A stretch of DNA of 64,000 bases, from NCBI RefSeq assembly GCF_021559775.1, contig NZ_CP056047.1, positions 2,418,001 through 2,482,000 of the forward strand, given 5' to 3'. Both the position numbers and the translations under genes were made by a program. Of the stretch, positions 9,176 to 18,947 are shown piece after piece. The DNA is from Gillisella vitis. Lineage in GTDB: Bacteria; Pseudomonadota; Alphaproteobacteria; Rhizobiales; Rhizobiaceae. The stretch's first letter is position 1, and each line of letters begins with the position of its first letter. The notes under the pieces are model-generated. The model searched no databases and was not told the origin of the DNA. It saw only the letters and a program-made list of their open reading frames with translations.

Positions 9176-9346
9176 CAGGCATAGTATCGCTGAAAGATGT
9201 CGCGAGAGATTTTCCAAATGATCTGTTCCTGTCGCCTTTCCGATATAATGTCAGGTTTTGAAGATCGAAAATGGTGAAAGGGACAAGTGGAAAACGGGGC
9301 ATATATCCGCTTTTGTCGCTTTCGCTTTTCCCGCCTTCCTCAAAGA

Positions 9347-10165
9347 TCAGGCCGCGACGAAATCCCAGCCTGTATCTGCCTTTTCCACCCGCATGAAACC
9401 GGAAACATGGCCGCCTGAGGCAGTCCAGCCTTTTTCGCTTGCATGGGTGAAGATGGTCCGGCGGCTGTTGGCGCCCTGTCTGGCATCCGCGTCGTAGATG
9501 AAGCAGAAATCGGGATCATCAAGTTGAAGTTTGGGCGCATGCACAAGATCGCCCCAAAGCACGAGCTTTTCCGCCCCCTCGCCAATCAGATAGCCGGAGT
9601 GACCAGGCGTGTGGCCGGGCATGGAAACCATCTCTATTCCAGGAAGTACCGGCCCTTCCAGGACGGGTCGCACCCGATCGCCGTAGATTTCCAGCAGGCG
9701 GGCAGCAATGTCGAATCCACCGCGCCGATAGATGGGGATGGTCTCCTTCAGTTCTGTTTTCGTAAAAAAGCCCAGATCCGCTTCCGGGACGACGATTTCC
9801 GCGTCGGCAAAATATTGTCCGGCGTCGTCAAAAAGGCCCAGCGCATGGTCGCCATGCAAATGGGTGAGGAGAACCCGGCGCACATCAGCGCGGCTTATTC
9901 CAGCCCTCTCCAGCGCAGCCCTTCCAAGCCCCAGTTCAGGACCCCAATAAGGGCCTGTTCCCGCATCGACCAGGGTAATGCCGTCAGCGCCCGACAGCAC
10001 GAAGAAATTGACGTCCATATCAATGGTGGGTGCCGGCCACGCCGCGACCGCCGCATTTCGCACCACGTCACTGCTGGCGTGATCCAAATGTTCAATCGGC
10101 GCTCTAAAAATACCATCGACCATGATCGTCACATCATAGCACCCGAAACGACGTATATCCGTCAT
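9347..10165 (-). CDS. MBL-fold metallo-hydrolase
   Basis: Metallo-beta-lactamase-fold enzyme of 272 residues. The metal-binding signature 'HLHGDHALGL' (H-x-H-x-D-H) is clear, and 'MPGHTPGHSGYLIG' supplies the next histidine ligand. Members include lactonases and other hydrolases; the substrate is unknown. The ATG at 10165 begins one base after the ureG stop, so it is the last gene of the ureEFG unit and probably translationally coupled. ATGs further upstream inside ureG are less likely. A role in urease maturation is not implied by the family. Confidence 0.8.
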   Translation of the reverse strand: MTDIRRFGCYDVTIMVDGIFRAPIEHLDHASSDVVRNAAVAAWPAPTIDMDVNFFVLSGADGITLVDAGTGPYWGPELGLGRAALERAGISRADVRRVLLTHLHGDHALGLFDDAGQYFADAEIVVPEADLGFFTKTELKETIPIYRRGGFDIAARLLEIYGDRVRPVLEGPVLPGIEMVSMPGHTPGHSGYLIGEGAEKLVLWGDLVHAPKLQLDDPDFCFIYDADARQGANSRRTIFTHASEKGWTASGGHVSGFMRVEKADTGWDFVAA

Positions 10166-10166
10166 G

Positions 10167-10778
10167 TCAAAGGCCCCCATGGCTTTCAAGGAAGCGAACG
10201 ATGTCGGCCACGCCCTCGCCACGCTTCAGGTCGGAAAACACATGCGGACGAGCCTCGCGCATACGCGCCGCATCGCGATCCATCACATCAAGATCGACCT
10301 CGACATAGGGCGCCAGGTCTTTCTTGTTGATGACCAGTAGATCCGAGCGGGTAATGCCCGGTCCGCCCTTGCGGGGAATTTCCTCGCCCTGACAAACCGA
10401 GATTACATAGATCGTCACATCGGCAAGATCGGGCGAAAAGGTCGCGGCCAGGTTGTCGCCACCGGATTCGATGAAAATCACGTCGAGATCGGGAATGCGC
10501 TCATTCAGTCCGGCAATCGCCTGGAGATTGATCGACGCATCCTCCCGGATCGCCGTATGCGGACAGCCGCCGGTCTCAACGCCCACCACCCGGTCAGAAG
10601 ACAGCGCTTGCATGCGGATCAAAGCGTCGGCATCCTCACGGGTGTAGATATCATTGGTGACGACGGCCACCGAATAGCGGTCGCGCATCGCCTTGCACAG
10701 CTTTTCCGTCAATGCCGTCTTGCCTGAGCCGACCGGGCCACCAATTCCGACCCGTAACGGACCATTTGCCGATTTCAT
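10167..10778 (-). CDS. ureG: Urease accessory protein UreG (SIMIBI GTPase)
   Basis: Nickel-delivery GTPase of 203 residues, the normal length. Motifs in order: P-loop '[15 protein letters not shown]', '[15 protein letters not shown]', the metal-binding Cys-Pro-His in '[16 protein letters not shown]', '[18 protein letters not shown]' and guanine-specificity 'VINKKDLA'. With UreD and UreF it loads nickel into the UreABC apoenzyme using GTP. The ribosome site aagggg is 6 nt before the ATG. It follows ureF on the minus strand. Confidence 0.96.
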   Translation of the reverse strand: MKSANGPLRVGIGGPVGSGKTALTEKLCKAMRDRYSVAVVTNDIYTREDADALIRMQALSSDRVVGVETGGCPHTAIREDASINLQAIAGLNERIPDLDVIFIESGGDNLAATFSPDLADVTIYVISVCQGEEIPRKGGPGITRSDLLVINKKDLAPYVEVDLDVMDRDAARMREARPHVFSDLKRGEGVADIVRFLESHGGL

Positions 10779-10832
10779 GCTTTTCCCCTTGTTATTCTCT
10801 TGTTCTTATCCAAGCTTCTAAAGCTGGCGATA

Positions 10833-11525
10833 TCACGACCGGAACAGTCGCACAGCTTGACCTTCATGGCGCGCCGAAACGATGTCTGCGGCAATCGTCG
10901 CGCTGCCAAGATCGTCCAACCCCGACTGGACGGCCCGGGCAGCCAGGCTTGCCACAGGCGCCTCAAGCCGCGACAGAACGGCGAGGCCACCGGTCTGGCC
11001 GATCAGGCTGAGGCGAATACCCGCCGAGACCTGCTGCGACAGGGCCGCATGCAAATAGGCGGCAAGCACTGCCTCGCAACCTATCCCCTGGCAGGCGCCC
11101 ACCGCCCCAACCACCACCGGATAGGCAACCGGACCGGACAATAGGACCGAAAACGGGTCCGCCCAGGCGCGGGCCGCATCGCGAAACGCCGCGCCGAGCG
11201 CCGTGGTTTCCTGATAGCGCTCCCGAGAGCCGGCCAGCGCCAACGCCAGATCCGAAACCTCGGACAAAACCTGCGGCATATTCCAGACCCGCCAGGCCTC
11301 AGCCAGAAGCACCGCATCGTTCCAAATTGCGCCATGGTCTAACAGCGATGTCAGCCAGGCCAGCAACGCCTCTTGCCGCCCGATGACGTTGCCGTCACCA
11401 TCGATCAACCCATCCTCGACCGCCTTTTCCAGCCCGCCCGAATAGGCAAAACCGCCCACAGGAAAGGCCGGCGAGAGCCAAGTCATCAGCCGGATCAGGC
11501 CGAGCGTATCGAGAGCAATGGTCAT
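10833..11525 (-). CDS. ureF: Urease accessory protein UreF
   Basis: All-helical urease chaperone of 230 residues. The family N-terminus is clear: 'LIRLMTWLSPAFPVGGFAYSGGLE'-type sequence, with 'PVGGFAYSGGLE' as the core. UreF joins UreD and UreG in the nickel-insertion complex. It starts 6 bp after the ureE stop without a strong ribosome site, which suggests coupled translation. Confidence 0.94.
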   Translation of the reverse strand: MTIALDTLGLIRLMTWLSPAFPVGGFAYSGGLEKAVEDGLIDGDGNVIGRQEALLAWLTSLLDHGAIWNDAVLLAEAWRVWNMPQVLSEVSDLALALAGSRERYQETTALGAAFRDAARAWADPFSVLLSGPVAYPVVVGAVGACQGIGCEAVLAAYLHAALSQQVSAGIRLSLIGQTGGLAVLSRLEAPVASLAARAVQSGLDDLGSATIAADIVSARHEGQAVRLFRS

Positions 11526-11531
11526 GGTCGA

Positions 11532-11999
11532 TCAGGAATGGGCGTGATGGGCATGTGACCCATGGCTGTGATAAGCGCCACGCACCGGCTGAAACGGCTC
11601 CACCACCTCACTGACCGTCGCGCCCAAGCCCTCCAGCATGGCGCGGATCACCGGATCACGGCCGATCAGGATGCGGTCCAGCTCGATCTGGGCAGGGAGA
11701 TGACGGTTGCCGAGGTGCCAAGCCAGTTCCAGCAAATGCTGCCCGTCGCGCGGCTCAATCGCGTAGAGCCGTTCATCGGCGGCCTTCACCGCGATCTGGT
11801 CACCGTTATCAAGCACCAGACGGTCGCCATCGGCAAACAGCACCGCTTCCTTCAGGTCCAGCATCACCATCTCGCCATCGGACAGATGCAGCAGCTTACG
11901 ACGCAAATGACGCATGTCATGGGGCAGAACAACCGTCGACACCGCCGGATCAAGGGCATCTGAGGCCGGAAGATAAGAGATCACACGCAGCATCGGCAC
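11532..11999 (-). CDS. ureE: Urease accessory protein UreE (nickel metallochaperone)
   Basis: Nickel-binding chaperone of 155 residues. It has the UreE N-terminal fold, then '[15 protein letters not shown]' (the conserved region around the dimer-interface metal histidine), and a histidine-rich tail, '[13 protein letters not shown]', with six His, shorter than the tail of Klebsiella UreE. It starts the ureEFG-MBL unit behind ggag. Unusually, ureC lies 4.6 kb upstream with unrelated genes between. Confidence 0.94.
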   Translation of the reverse strand: MPMLRVISYLPASDALDPAVSTVVLPHDMRHLRRKLLHLSDGEMVMLDLKEAVLFADGDRLVLDNGDQIAVKAADERLYAIEPRDGQHLLELAWHLGNRHLPAQIELDRILIGRDPVIRAMLEGLGATVSEVVEPFQPVRGAYHSHGSHAHHAHS

Positions 12000-12190
12000 T
12001 CCATGACCCTGCGGATCGCCAATGGCTCCGCAACGCTTATATCAATTCACTAAACCGGATTTGGCCGACAGCCTTGGATAAAGCGACAGCCTTGGCAGGC
12101 GCCGAGTTTGCGCAAAACAAAGGCCGGGCGCAACAGGCAAATAGGCCTGTGCCGTTGTTATCGCAAATATCAAAGCAATGATCGGGCAGT

Positions 12191-13009
12191 TTAGGATACG
12201 GCCTGGATAGCCTGCTTCAACGGCTGCGGGCCATGGGTCATTTCATGCACGATACAGTTGCGGCCATTGGCCTTGGCACGGTAAAGCGCGCGGTCGGCCG
12301 CCGCATAGACCACTTCCGGCCGCCTTTCCGGCGAAATTTCCGCAACGCCGATCGAGATGGATGTCGAAATCAATCGACCGTCGAAATGCAGCCGAAGGTC
12401 GGAAATACTGCGGCGGATCATGTCGATCCGCTCAAACCGCTGCTGGATCGTGTCGCCTTGGATGATCAAACCGAATTCCTCGCCGCCAAGCCTGGCCGTG
12501 ACATGCGGATCATTGGCGAAATGGCACAGAATGTCTGCCACGGCACGAATGACGAAATCGCCGGCGCTGTGGCCGTAAGCATCGTTGATCGACTTGAACC
12601 AATCGAGATCGGCGATGGCCAGCGAAGCGTTCCCCTCCGTCTGGTCCAGCGCTTCCGAAAAGGCACGCCGGTTCAGCAGGCCGGACAGACCGTCAATCCT
12701 GCTCAGATGCTCGTATTTTGCCTTGGCGATGGCGAGACTACGGATTTCACGCGCCACAAAGACGCCGGTGAATGTGGCCACGAAACTGCCCAACAACCAG
12801 CTCATCGCCACGCTGAGCTTGACCGCATCGATGATCGGCATCGGCACCAGACCCAGCACCCAACAGAACGGCAGGGCAACGATCTGAAAGCCAAGTGCCA
12901 GGGAAACGGACGAAAACATCAGATGCATGACAAAGCTGAAAATGTTTCCCCTTTGCGAGAGATCTTCAAATCCTCGGCGCAGCGAAAGCCAGTTCAATAT
13001 TCGAATCAA
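12191..13009 (-). CDS. Diguanylate cyclase (membrane-anchored GGDEF protein)
   Basis: c-di-GMP synthase candidate of 272 residues. Two or three hydrophobic segments (about 22-95) precede a GGDEF domain with an intact active site, 'TARLGGEEFGLII', and 'IADLDWFKSINDAYGHSAGD', which binds GTP and metal. The RxxD inhibitory site expected just before the active loop is replaced (region 'FANDPHV'), so product inhibition may be lost. The start appears to be TTG at 13009, behind a purine-rich gggggcgg; no earlier ATG is available. It sits inside the interrupted urease region with no evident link to urea. Confidence 0.85.
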   Translation of the reverse strand: MIRILNWLSLRRGFEDLSQRGNIFSFVMHLMFSSVSLALGFQIVALPFCWVLGLVPMPIIDAVKLSVAMSWLLGSFVATFTGVFVAREIRSLAIAKAKYEHLSRIDGLSGLLNRRAFSEALDQTEGNASLAIADLDWFKSINDAYGHSAGDFVIRAVADILCHFANDPHVTARLGGEEFGLIIQGDTIQQRFERIDMIRRSISDLRLHFDGRLISTSISIGVAEISPERRPEVVYAAADRALYRAKANGRNCIVHEMTHGPQPLKQAIQAVS

Positions 13010-13347
13010 TTGCCGCCCCCTTCTCTGCTTTTCTCTGGGATAGGCCTGTTTTGTGTGTCGTTTCCTAAATCAATACCTAGAATTTTAACGATTGATTGTA
13101 TGGGCCATCGCATCATTTCAATACACGAACAGCCAAAACAGATCATCCGGGCAAAGGCAGGGGCGCGAGTGCATAAAGCGATACAGCGAACTTTAGTGCA
13201 CCATGTTGGGTGGACGGCGCTGTAGCGGAAATACCAGCGGCCCGCGCATCACCGAAACGAAAAAACCCGGCACGCAGCCGGGTTTTTCTGATCTCGCAGA
13301 CGTGTTTAATCGCGCCTACGAAGGTTTGTCGAAAATCAGTCGTCGTC
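13010..13347. other. Intergenic region between GGDEF and peroxiredoxin genes
   Basis: No gene recognised. It holds the peroxiredoxin terminator at 13261-13287 and, next to the GGDEF start, what must be that gene's promoter. No other structure was seen. Confidence 0.5.
13261..13287 (-). terminator. Rho-independent terminator of the peroxiredoxin gene
   Basis: AAAAACCCGGC (13261-13271) and GCCGGGTTTTT (13277-13287) form an 11-bp stem with a 5-nt loop. It has a run of T on either strand and lies 60 bp downstream of the peroxiredoxin stop, so it could work in both directions. Confidence 0.88.
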
Positions 13348-13887
13348 TTAGGCCGCCTGCTTTTCCTTCAGCTTTTCCAGGATATTCTGTGGCGAAGACA
13401 CACCATAAGGGTCGCTATCGCAATTGTCGGAATAGCCTTCTTCTTCGAACCACTGCTCCACCACGCCATCGTTGATGATAGCCGCATAGCGCCAGGAGCG
13501 CATGCCGAAGCCGAGATTGTCCTTGGACACCAGCATGCCCATCTTGCGGGTGAACTCGCCGGAGCCATCGGGAATAAGCTTGACATTGGCCAGGCCCTGC
13601 TGCTTGCCCCAGGCATTCATCACGAAAGCATCATTGACCGAAATGCAGTAGATGTCGTCAATGCCGGCAGACTGGAACTCGCTATAAAGCTTTTCGAAAT
13701 CCGGCAGTTGGAAGGTCGAGCAGGTGGGAGTGAAAGCACCCGGAAGCGAAAAGAGCACGACTTTCTTGCCCTTGAAGTAATCATCCGAGGTCATATCTTG
13801 CCAACGGAAGGGGTTTGGGCCACCGACCTCTTCATCGCGAACGCGGGTACGAAACGTGACGCTGGGCACTTTTCTGCCAATAAGCAT
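13348..13887 (-). CDS. Peroxiredoxin (Prx5/redoxin family)
   Basis: Thiol peroxidase of 179 residues that reduces hydroperoxides. The peroxidatic cysteine lies in 'LPGAFTPTCS'. The domain follows the type-II (Prx5-like) peroxiredoxin pattern, with 'RSWRYAAIINDGVVEQWF' near the end. No glutaredoxin domain is fused, although some relatives carry one. A strong ribosome site (aaggag) is 8 nt before the ATG. It is a single-gene unit with its own terminator. Confidence 0.92.
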   Translation of the reverse strand: MLIGRKVPSVTFRTRVRDEEVGGPNPFRWQDMTSDDYFKGKKVVLFSLPGAFTPTCSTFQLPDFEKLYSEFQSAGIDDIYCISVNDAFVMNAWGKQQGLANVKLIPDGSGEFTRKMGMLVSKDNLGFGMRSWRYAAIINDGVVEQWFEEEGYSDNCDSDPYGVSSPQNILEKLKEKQAA

Positions 13888-14482
13888 CGCTGATCTCCTT
13901 TGATAGACATGATGAAGCGTAAAAATGATGAAAAGCGGCCTGTTACCGGGCCACCTGGATCAGTCTTTCTGATTACCGCATAACCATGTGCGGCGCAGCA
14001 TAAAACAGCGTGCTGGACGCCGCAGCATGCCTGGCATGCGCATAGTGCATGGCGGACCCATTCGGCATTGCATAATGATGGCCAGTTTCGCTTTTAACGC
14101 GGCAAAAGCTCAAACCGGGCAAACCGGCCTATTGCGCGCGCTGCATAGAAGACCAACCGCGATGCATTGGCCACTGCTGCCTCGACAGCAACGTATGCAA
14201 TCGATCACAACTTTAACAAAGCTTCATAATAGCACATTATTGCCCTAATTTAAGATCTATACCTTTAATGGTCGATGCAGAGGGCGATTATCACATAAAA
14301 AAACAGACAAAACAGATCTTGAAGCATTGCAAAAAACTTTGTTGCGTATTTTAATCCGGAAATATTCGACCTTAACGATTTGTTAAGAATTTGCACAAAA
14401 TTCGGCATCGAAACAGGCTTTCGAATGCCAATCGCCGACAGAAGATCTTTTTTGGTATTGGGTAGGGTTGGAGACGGAAACA
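13888..14482. other. Divergent promoter region (peroxiredoxin / glycosyltransferase)
   Basis: 595 bp without a credible gene between two divergent genes. The half next to the glycosyltransferase is AT-rich and carries a perfect CtrA box at 14372-14386. Nothing else was recognised. Confidence 0.5.
14372..14386 (+). promoter_or_regulatory. CtrA box (TTAA-N7-TTAA), perfect
   Basis: TTAACGATTTGTTAA matches the full CtrA consensus, 96 bp upstream of the glycosyltransferase ATG. ctrA itself is at 59167 in this window. Confidence 0.6.
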
Positions 14483-15766
14483 ATGTTGAATGCGAAAAAG
14501 CAGCCTATGACCCGGCATGTATTGCCGGTCGTAGAAGACACCAATGGTCCGGTGGGCAGAGCCATTGACCGGGACCCCTCCGTCAGAAATACCCGTTTGT
14601 CGGTGCTGGCACCGACCCGTTACCCCTGGCGCTTCAATTCACCGCGCCACAGCCGGCACATGATCGAAAATCGTAATTTCGTGCCGATGAACTACGTATC
14701 GCCGAAGCTGGAAGGCATCACGGTCCTGTCGCCATTTCCGCCGCGCCGGTTCGACCTCATCCATGCGTTCAACCGGATACCGATGAGCGCGACGCCCTTC
14801 ATGATCTCTTTTGAATCCCACATGCCGCGCGGCTTCGGCATTGAGACCTCAGCACTTTATGCCTTCATGACCCGGCGTCTGATTTCCGACCGCTGTCTCG
14901 GGATCGGCGCGATTTCCGAACATGCGCGCCGGATCTTTCAAAAGACTCATAGAAATAACCCTGCCTATGAGGCGCTGAACAGGAAGCTGTTCATGCGCTA
15001 TCCAAATATGGAAATCGAAGAGCGACCGGATACGTTCAACGACGAAAACCAGGGGCCGATCCGCGTCGTCTTCGTCGGAAATCACTTTGCCCGCAAGGGC
15101 GGTTGCGTTGGCGTGCGCATGGCCGAACTCGCCATGGAGCACGGCATTCCGCTGGAAGTCGATATCGTCTCCACCGTGGAAGTCGGACCGATGTCCTGGA
15201 CTGACCCGTTGGTGCCCGGCTACTTCGATCGTTACCGCAAATTGTTGAGCCTGCCGAATGTTCGCCATGTCCAGAACATTCCAAATAGCGAAGTGCTGAA
15301 AATCCTGCGCAATGCGCATTTCTCGCTGCTGACCACATTCTGCGACACATTCGGCTTCAGCGCCATTGAATCCGAGGCCAATTACGTGCCGGTGATCGCC
15401 ACGAAACAGGGCGCCCTGCCGGAATTCATCAAGCACCGGCAAAACGGCATCCTGCTGGATCTGGACACCAATGATATCGGTGAGTGGAAACACATTGCCG
15501 ACGACCGCAGCACGCCGGAATTTGCCGAGATCCATGCCCGCGAGATCGAGCGACTGGCCGAAGAAAGCCTGACCGAAGTCGTCGCCGCCATGGCCGACCA
15601 GAATGCCTACAAAGCAATGCGCCAAGCCGCCTATCGCACTGCAAAGACGATGTTTTCGGCGAAGGATGCCAATGAATTCTGGGACGATTTTTATGTGGAA
15701 GCTTTGAATGAGTACCGGACGGGCCACAATTCCTCAGAGCTGATGCAAAAGCCGTTTTCAGGCTGA
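14483..15766 (+). CDS. GT4-like glycosyltransferase
   Basis: Cytoplasmic sugar transferase candidate of 427 residues. The second half has the GT-B signature: 'PIRVVFVGNHFARKGG' (start of the donor domain), 'NAHFSLLTTFCDTFGFSAIESEA' (the E-x7-E-like donor site) and 'VPVIATKQGALPEFI'. The first half, with 'FDLIHAFNRIPM', resembles the acceptor domain. The ATG at 14483 is chosen because ggag sits 9 nt upstream; a TTG at 14468 is in frame but less likely. It stands alone on the plus strand inside the minus-strand urease region and has a perfect CtrA box upstream. Acceptor and product are unknown. Confidence 0.78.
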   Translation: MLNAKKQPMTRHVLPVVEDTNGPVGRAIDRDPSVRNTRLSVLAPTRYPWRFNSPRHSRHMIENRNFVPMNYVSPKLEGITVLSPFPPRRFDLIHAFNRIPMSATPFMISFESHMPRGFGIETSALYAFMTRRLISDRCLGIGAISEHARRIFQKTHRNNPAYEALNRKLFMRYPNMEIEERPDTFNDENQGPIRVVFVGNHFARKGGCVGVRMAELAMEHGIPLEVDIVSTVEVGPMSWTDPLVPGYFDRYRKLLSLPNVRHVQNIPNSEVLKILRNAHFSLLTTFCDTFGFSAIESEANYVPVIATKQGALPEFIKHRQNGILLDLDTNDIGEWKHIADDRSTPEFAEIHAREIERLAEESLTEVVAAMADQNAYKAMRQAAYRTAKTMFSAKDANEFWDDFYVEALNEYRTGHNSSELMQKPFSG

Positions 15767-15786
15767 ACCCGTTTCAGTGGCGATGC

Positions 15787-15888
15787 TGTCTACCTTTGAA
15801 AGAAGGCGACGAGAGTGGACGTTAAAGCGTCGCCGCCTCTTCAAGGCCAATAGATTTAAGGGAAGGTAGAGGTGGGCTATCAGCCCAC
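15787..15888 (+). terminator. Stem-loops after the glycosyltransferase gene
   Basis: GGCGACG pairs with CGTCGCC inside outer arms CTACCTT and AAGGTAG. Next to them, GTGGGCT (15872-15878) and AGCCCAC (15882-15888) form a 7-bp, 3-nt-loop hairpin that overlaps the end of the convergent gene. They probably end transcription from both sides; no T run is present. Confidence 0.45.
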
Positions 15889-16422
15889 AACATTCACTTT
15901 TCCGCCTTCGATAACGATGTGCCGTCCTTCATTCTCCATAAAACGCCAGTCCTCTGCCTGCGAACCATCCGGGAAAATTTGCAGGCGATAACCACCTGAC
16001 AATTGAAGATCTGCTCCACAATATCTGTCGCATGTTACGGACTGGACAATGAGATAATCCCCAGCATTTACAAAGGACTTAGTGGCTTCGTCGTAACCTT
16101 GCAGCAAGGCCGCAATCCGCACGAATTGCAACGTACCAAATTGAGGATCCTCGACGTTTACAGGAGCACCCTCCTCAGGCTCCATGAAACGATCTGAGGA
16201 CCCTGTCACGATCCCATTCTCCGTGACAATCCGCCAGGAGCATTGGATATAGAGCGCATGAGATCCCGCCGTTCCTAGTCTTCCCCGTGTCGAATGATGG
16301 GGGCGAATGGAGCCAAAATGGAAAACTTTCGTATCTGCCGCATTGCGGGCAATGCTTAAAGGCAGACCGACAAGAACTTGCAGACTGTCCTGCAAGAAGG
16401 CTTGATTGTCAGATTCAGACAT
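15880..16422 (-). CDS. Hypothetical protein
   Basis: Soluble protein of 180 residues, family not recognised. It has no signal peptide and no membrane segment. It is rich in beta-type sequence with conserved-looking aromatic and glycine residues ('YIQCSWRIVTENGIVTGSSDRF', 'LSGGYRLQIFPDGS'). It contains a pair of cysteines in 'VTCDRYCGADL'. The ribosome site is weak. It lies directly downstream of ureC, beyond a palindromic repeat, at the edge of the segment that interrupts the urease genes. Confidence 0.65.
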   Translation of the reverse strand: MSESDNQAFLQDSLQVLVGLPLSIARNAADTKVFHFGSIRPHHSTRGRLGTAGSHALYIQCSWRIVTENGIVTGSSDRFMEPEEGAPVNVEDPQFGTLQFVRIAALLQGYDEATKSFVNAGDYLIVQSVTCDRYCGADLQLSGGYRLQIFPDGSQAEDWRFMENEGRHIVIEGGKVNVVG

Positions 16423-16483
16423 AACTACCAGTCATAATAATGCCAAGGCTCTGACATGCTCACGCGTCCCCGCCTTAAAGAGA

Positions 16484-16558
16484 TTGCAAATATCTCAAAT
16501 GCTTGCACGGCTTGAGATATTTGCAAAAGGAATACGATGAGTCATTTTCAATGACTCA
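16484..16558 (+). repeat. Dispersed palindromic repeat, copy 1
   Basis: Two hairpins in a row: TTGCAAATATCTCAA (16484-16498) with its exact complement at 16512-16526, then TGAGTCATT (16538-16546) with AATGACTCA (16550-16558). The same two-hairpin layout recurs at 39425-39498 and, degraded in its second half, at 57727-57800. This copy sits 15 bp downstream of ureC. Confidence 0.75.
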
Positions 16559-16572
16559 GCGTATAACCCCCA

Positions 16573-18285
16573 TCAAAACAAGAAATACCGCTGAGCCATC
16601 GGCAAAACAGTGGCCGGTTCGCAGGTTAGCAACTCACCGTCAGCGCGCACCTCATAGGTTTCAGGGTCGACCTCGATATGCGGTGTCAGGCTGTTGTGGA
16701 TCATCGACGCCTTGGAAATGCCGCCGCGGGTGTTTTTTACCGCCAGCAATTGCTTGGAAACGCCGAGCCGCGCCGCCAGTCCCACATCCAACGAGGCCTG
16801 AGACACGAAGGTGACGGAGGAGTTGGTGCGAGCCTTGCCATAGGCGCCGAACATATGCCGGTAATGCACCGGCTGCGGCGTCGGGATTGAGGCGTTGGGA
16901 TCACCCATCGGGGCGGCGGCAATCGAGCCGCCAAGCAGGACCATATCCGGCTTGACGCCAAAAAAGGCCGGGTTCCAGATCACCAGATCGGCGCGCTTGC
17001 CGACTTCAATCGAGCCGATTTCGTGGGAGAGACCATGGGCAATGGCCGGGTTGATGGTGTATTTGGCAATGTAGCGCTTGACGCGCATATTGTCATTCTC
17101 GCCGGTTTCCGATGGCAGCCGTCCGCGCTGGCGCTTCATCTTGTCGGCCGTCTGCCAGGTACGGATCGCCACTTCGCCGACCCGGCCCATGGCCTGGCTG
17201 TCCGAGGAAATGATCGAAAACGCGCCGATATCATGCAGAATGTCTTCCGCCGCAATGGTTTCCTTGCGGATCCGGCTCTCCGCAAAGGCAATGTCTTCCG
17301 GGATCGACGGGCTCAAGTGATGGCAGACCATCAGCATGTCCAAATGCTCAGCCAGCGTATTGATCGTATAGGGACGCGTCGGATTGGTGGAAGACGGGAT
17401 CACATTCGGCTGGCCGCAGATCTTGATGATGTCAGGCGCATGGCCGCCGCCTGCCCCCTCGGTATGGAAGGCATGGATGGTACGGCCCTTGATCGCGCCG
17501 ATGGAATCCTCGACGAAACCGCTTTCGTTCAGCGTATCGGTATGGATCATCACCTGCACATCGTAGTCGTCGGCCACCGACAGGCAGCAATCGACGGCAC
17601 CGGGGGTCGTACCCCAATCCTCATGCAGTTTCAGGGCGCAGGCGCCGCCCAGCACCATTTCCTCCAGCGCGCCGGGCAGCGAGGCGTTGCCCTTGCCCGC
17701 AAAAGCCAGGTTCATCGGGAAAGCATCCGCCGCCTCGATCATCCGGGCAATATGCCAGGGACCAGGCGTGCAGGTGGTGGCGAGCGTGCCATGCGCAGGG
17801 CCGGTGCCGCCGCCCAACATGCAGGTCAAGCCGCTCATCAGCGCTTCCTCGATCTGCTGCGGGCAAATGAAATGGATATGGCTGTCCATGCCGCCCGCCG
17901 TGACGATCTTGCCTTCCCCGGCAATCGCCTCCGTGCCGGGGCCGACAATGATATTGACGCCTGGCTGGGTATCGGGATTGCCCGCCTTGCCGATGGCAAC
18001 GATACGCCCGTCCTTCAAGCCGATATCCGCCTTGACGATGCCCCAGTGATCGACGATCAGCGCATTGGTGATAACGGTATCGACCGCGCCGTCCACGCGC
18101 GTCGCCTGGCTTTGCCCCATGCCATCGCGGATCACTTTGCCACCACCGAATTTCACTTCGTCGCCGTAATGGGTGAAGTCCTTTTCCACCTCGATGAACA
18201 GCTCGGTATCAGCCAGCCGCACTTTATCCCCGGTCGTGGGGCCGAACATGCTGGCATAGGCGGCGCGGGACATTTTGAAAGGCAT
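16573..18285 (-). CDS. ureC: Urease subunit alpha (catalytic)
   Basis: Catalytic subunit of urease, 570 residues, exactly the usual length. It hydrolyses urea to ammonia and carbamate using two nickel ions. Visible residues: metal ligands in '[13 protein letters not shown]'; the carbamylated lysine in '[13 protein letters not shown]'; further ligands in '[12 protein letters not shown]' and '[16 protein letters not shown]'; the flap cysteine and catalytic histidine in '[13 protein letters not shown]'. The ATG at 18285 is chosen because aaggag lies 7 nt upstream and it gives the canonical '[15 protein letters not shown]' N-terminus. It follows the GT29-like gene by 2 bp. Confidence 0.98.
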   Translation of the reverse strand: MPFKMSRAAYASMFGPTTGDKVRLADTELFIEVEKDFTHYGDEVKFGGGKVIRDGMGQSQATRVDGAVDTVITNALIVDHWGIVKADIGLKDGRIVAIGKAGNPDTQPGVNIIVGPGTEAIAGEGKIVTAGGMDSHIHFICPQQIEEALMSGLTCMLGGGTGPAHGTLATTCTPGPWHIARMIEAADAFPMNLAFAGKGNASLPGALEEMVLGGACALKLHEDWGTTPGAVDCCLSVADDYDVQVMIHTDTLNESGFVEDSIGAIKGRTIHAFHTEGAGGGHAPDIIKICGQPNVIPSSTNPTRPYTINTLAEHLDMLMVCHHLSPSIPEDIAFAESRIRKETIAAEDILHDIGAFSIISSDSQAMGRVGEVAIRTWQTADKMKRQRGRLPSETGENDNMRVKRYIAKYTINPAIAHGLSHEIGSIEVGKRADLVIWNPAFFGVKPDMVLLGGSIAAAPMGDPNASIPTPQPVHYRHMFGAYGKARTNSSVTFVSQASLDVGLAARLGVSKQLLAVKNTRGGISKASMIHNSLTPHIEVDPETYEVRADGELLTCEPATVLPMAQRYFLF

Positions 18286-18287
18286 GG

Positions 18288-18932
18288 TCAGGCTCCTTGG
18301 GACAGGACAGGTAAGGGTGAAGGCCCAAGGCGCGTCAGCCGCCCGGCCTCGATATGTGCGTCGATCACTTGCCGTTCCGCAGCGAAAGGATGGCCATCCC
18401 AACCCTGGTGCGAAAAGCCTGCAACGAAAATCCGATCTCCGGCAAAAGCCGGATCGCGAAGAACATGGCTCATCACCACCAGGCCGCTGCTCGGCGTGAC
18501 ATAGAGACCGGGATCGTAGGGGTCCAATGCCGCCACAGCAGCCTCATGGGCCAGGGCTGGTAGAACCATGTGATCCTTGCCGTTGCTGCGGGCAAATTCG
18601 GCAAAATTGTCTGTCTGATCCTCAAACAGATCGTCAAGTTCGGGAAAATTGACCAGAATATCCGGCTTCATCGCCTCGAATTTCGCGGGATCGCGCACCG
18701 ACCAGATCGCGCCGCTGGTATCGACCGCGGGGCTGTTGCGCCAGGCACAATCGGCCAGCATGGCTTTGGCGGGACGGCCAGTATTGCACACCGCCATCAC
18801 ATCCGTGCGGTGACCGGCCATGCCGAAATTGCGCGCACCATTGAAGCGGATGACCATATCGGCAGCATCGATGGCGTCCGCAACCTCCTGAGGAACCTCG
18901 CCATTGCCAATGATCATGATCTTGCGATCCAT
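18288..18932 (-). CDS. Urease operon accessory protein (GT29/sialyltransferase-like)
   Basis: Protein of 214 residues of the type often found in rhizobial urease operons. The N-terminus ('[20 protein letters not shown]' followed by '[10 protein letters not shown]') resembles the sialyl-motif region of glycosyltransferase family 29. Its biochemical role in urease expression is not established. It sits between lprI and ureC, ending 2 bp before the ureC ATG, so co-expression with ureC is near certain. Confidence 0.75.
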   Translation of the reverse strand: MDRKIMIIGNGEVPQEVADAIDAADMVIRFNGARNFGMAGHRTDVMAVCNTGRPAKAMLADCAWRNSPAVDTSGAIWSVRDPAKFEAMKPDILVNFPELDDLFEDQTDNFAEFARSNGKDHMVLPALAHEAAVAALDPYDPGLYVTPSSGLVVMSHVLRDPAFAGDRIFVAGFSHQGWDGHPFAAERQVIDAHIEAGRLTRLGPSPLPVLSQGA

Positions 18933-18947
18933 GCCTGTCCGATCCGC

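Noticed and set aside
9443..10330. 295-codon plus-strand frame across the MBL and ureG genes
   Set aside because: It spans two genes on the other strand with clear metal-site and P-loop motifs.
17023..18504. 493-codon open frame opposite ureC
   Set aside because: Shadow of ureC; no domain character and no ribosome site.
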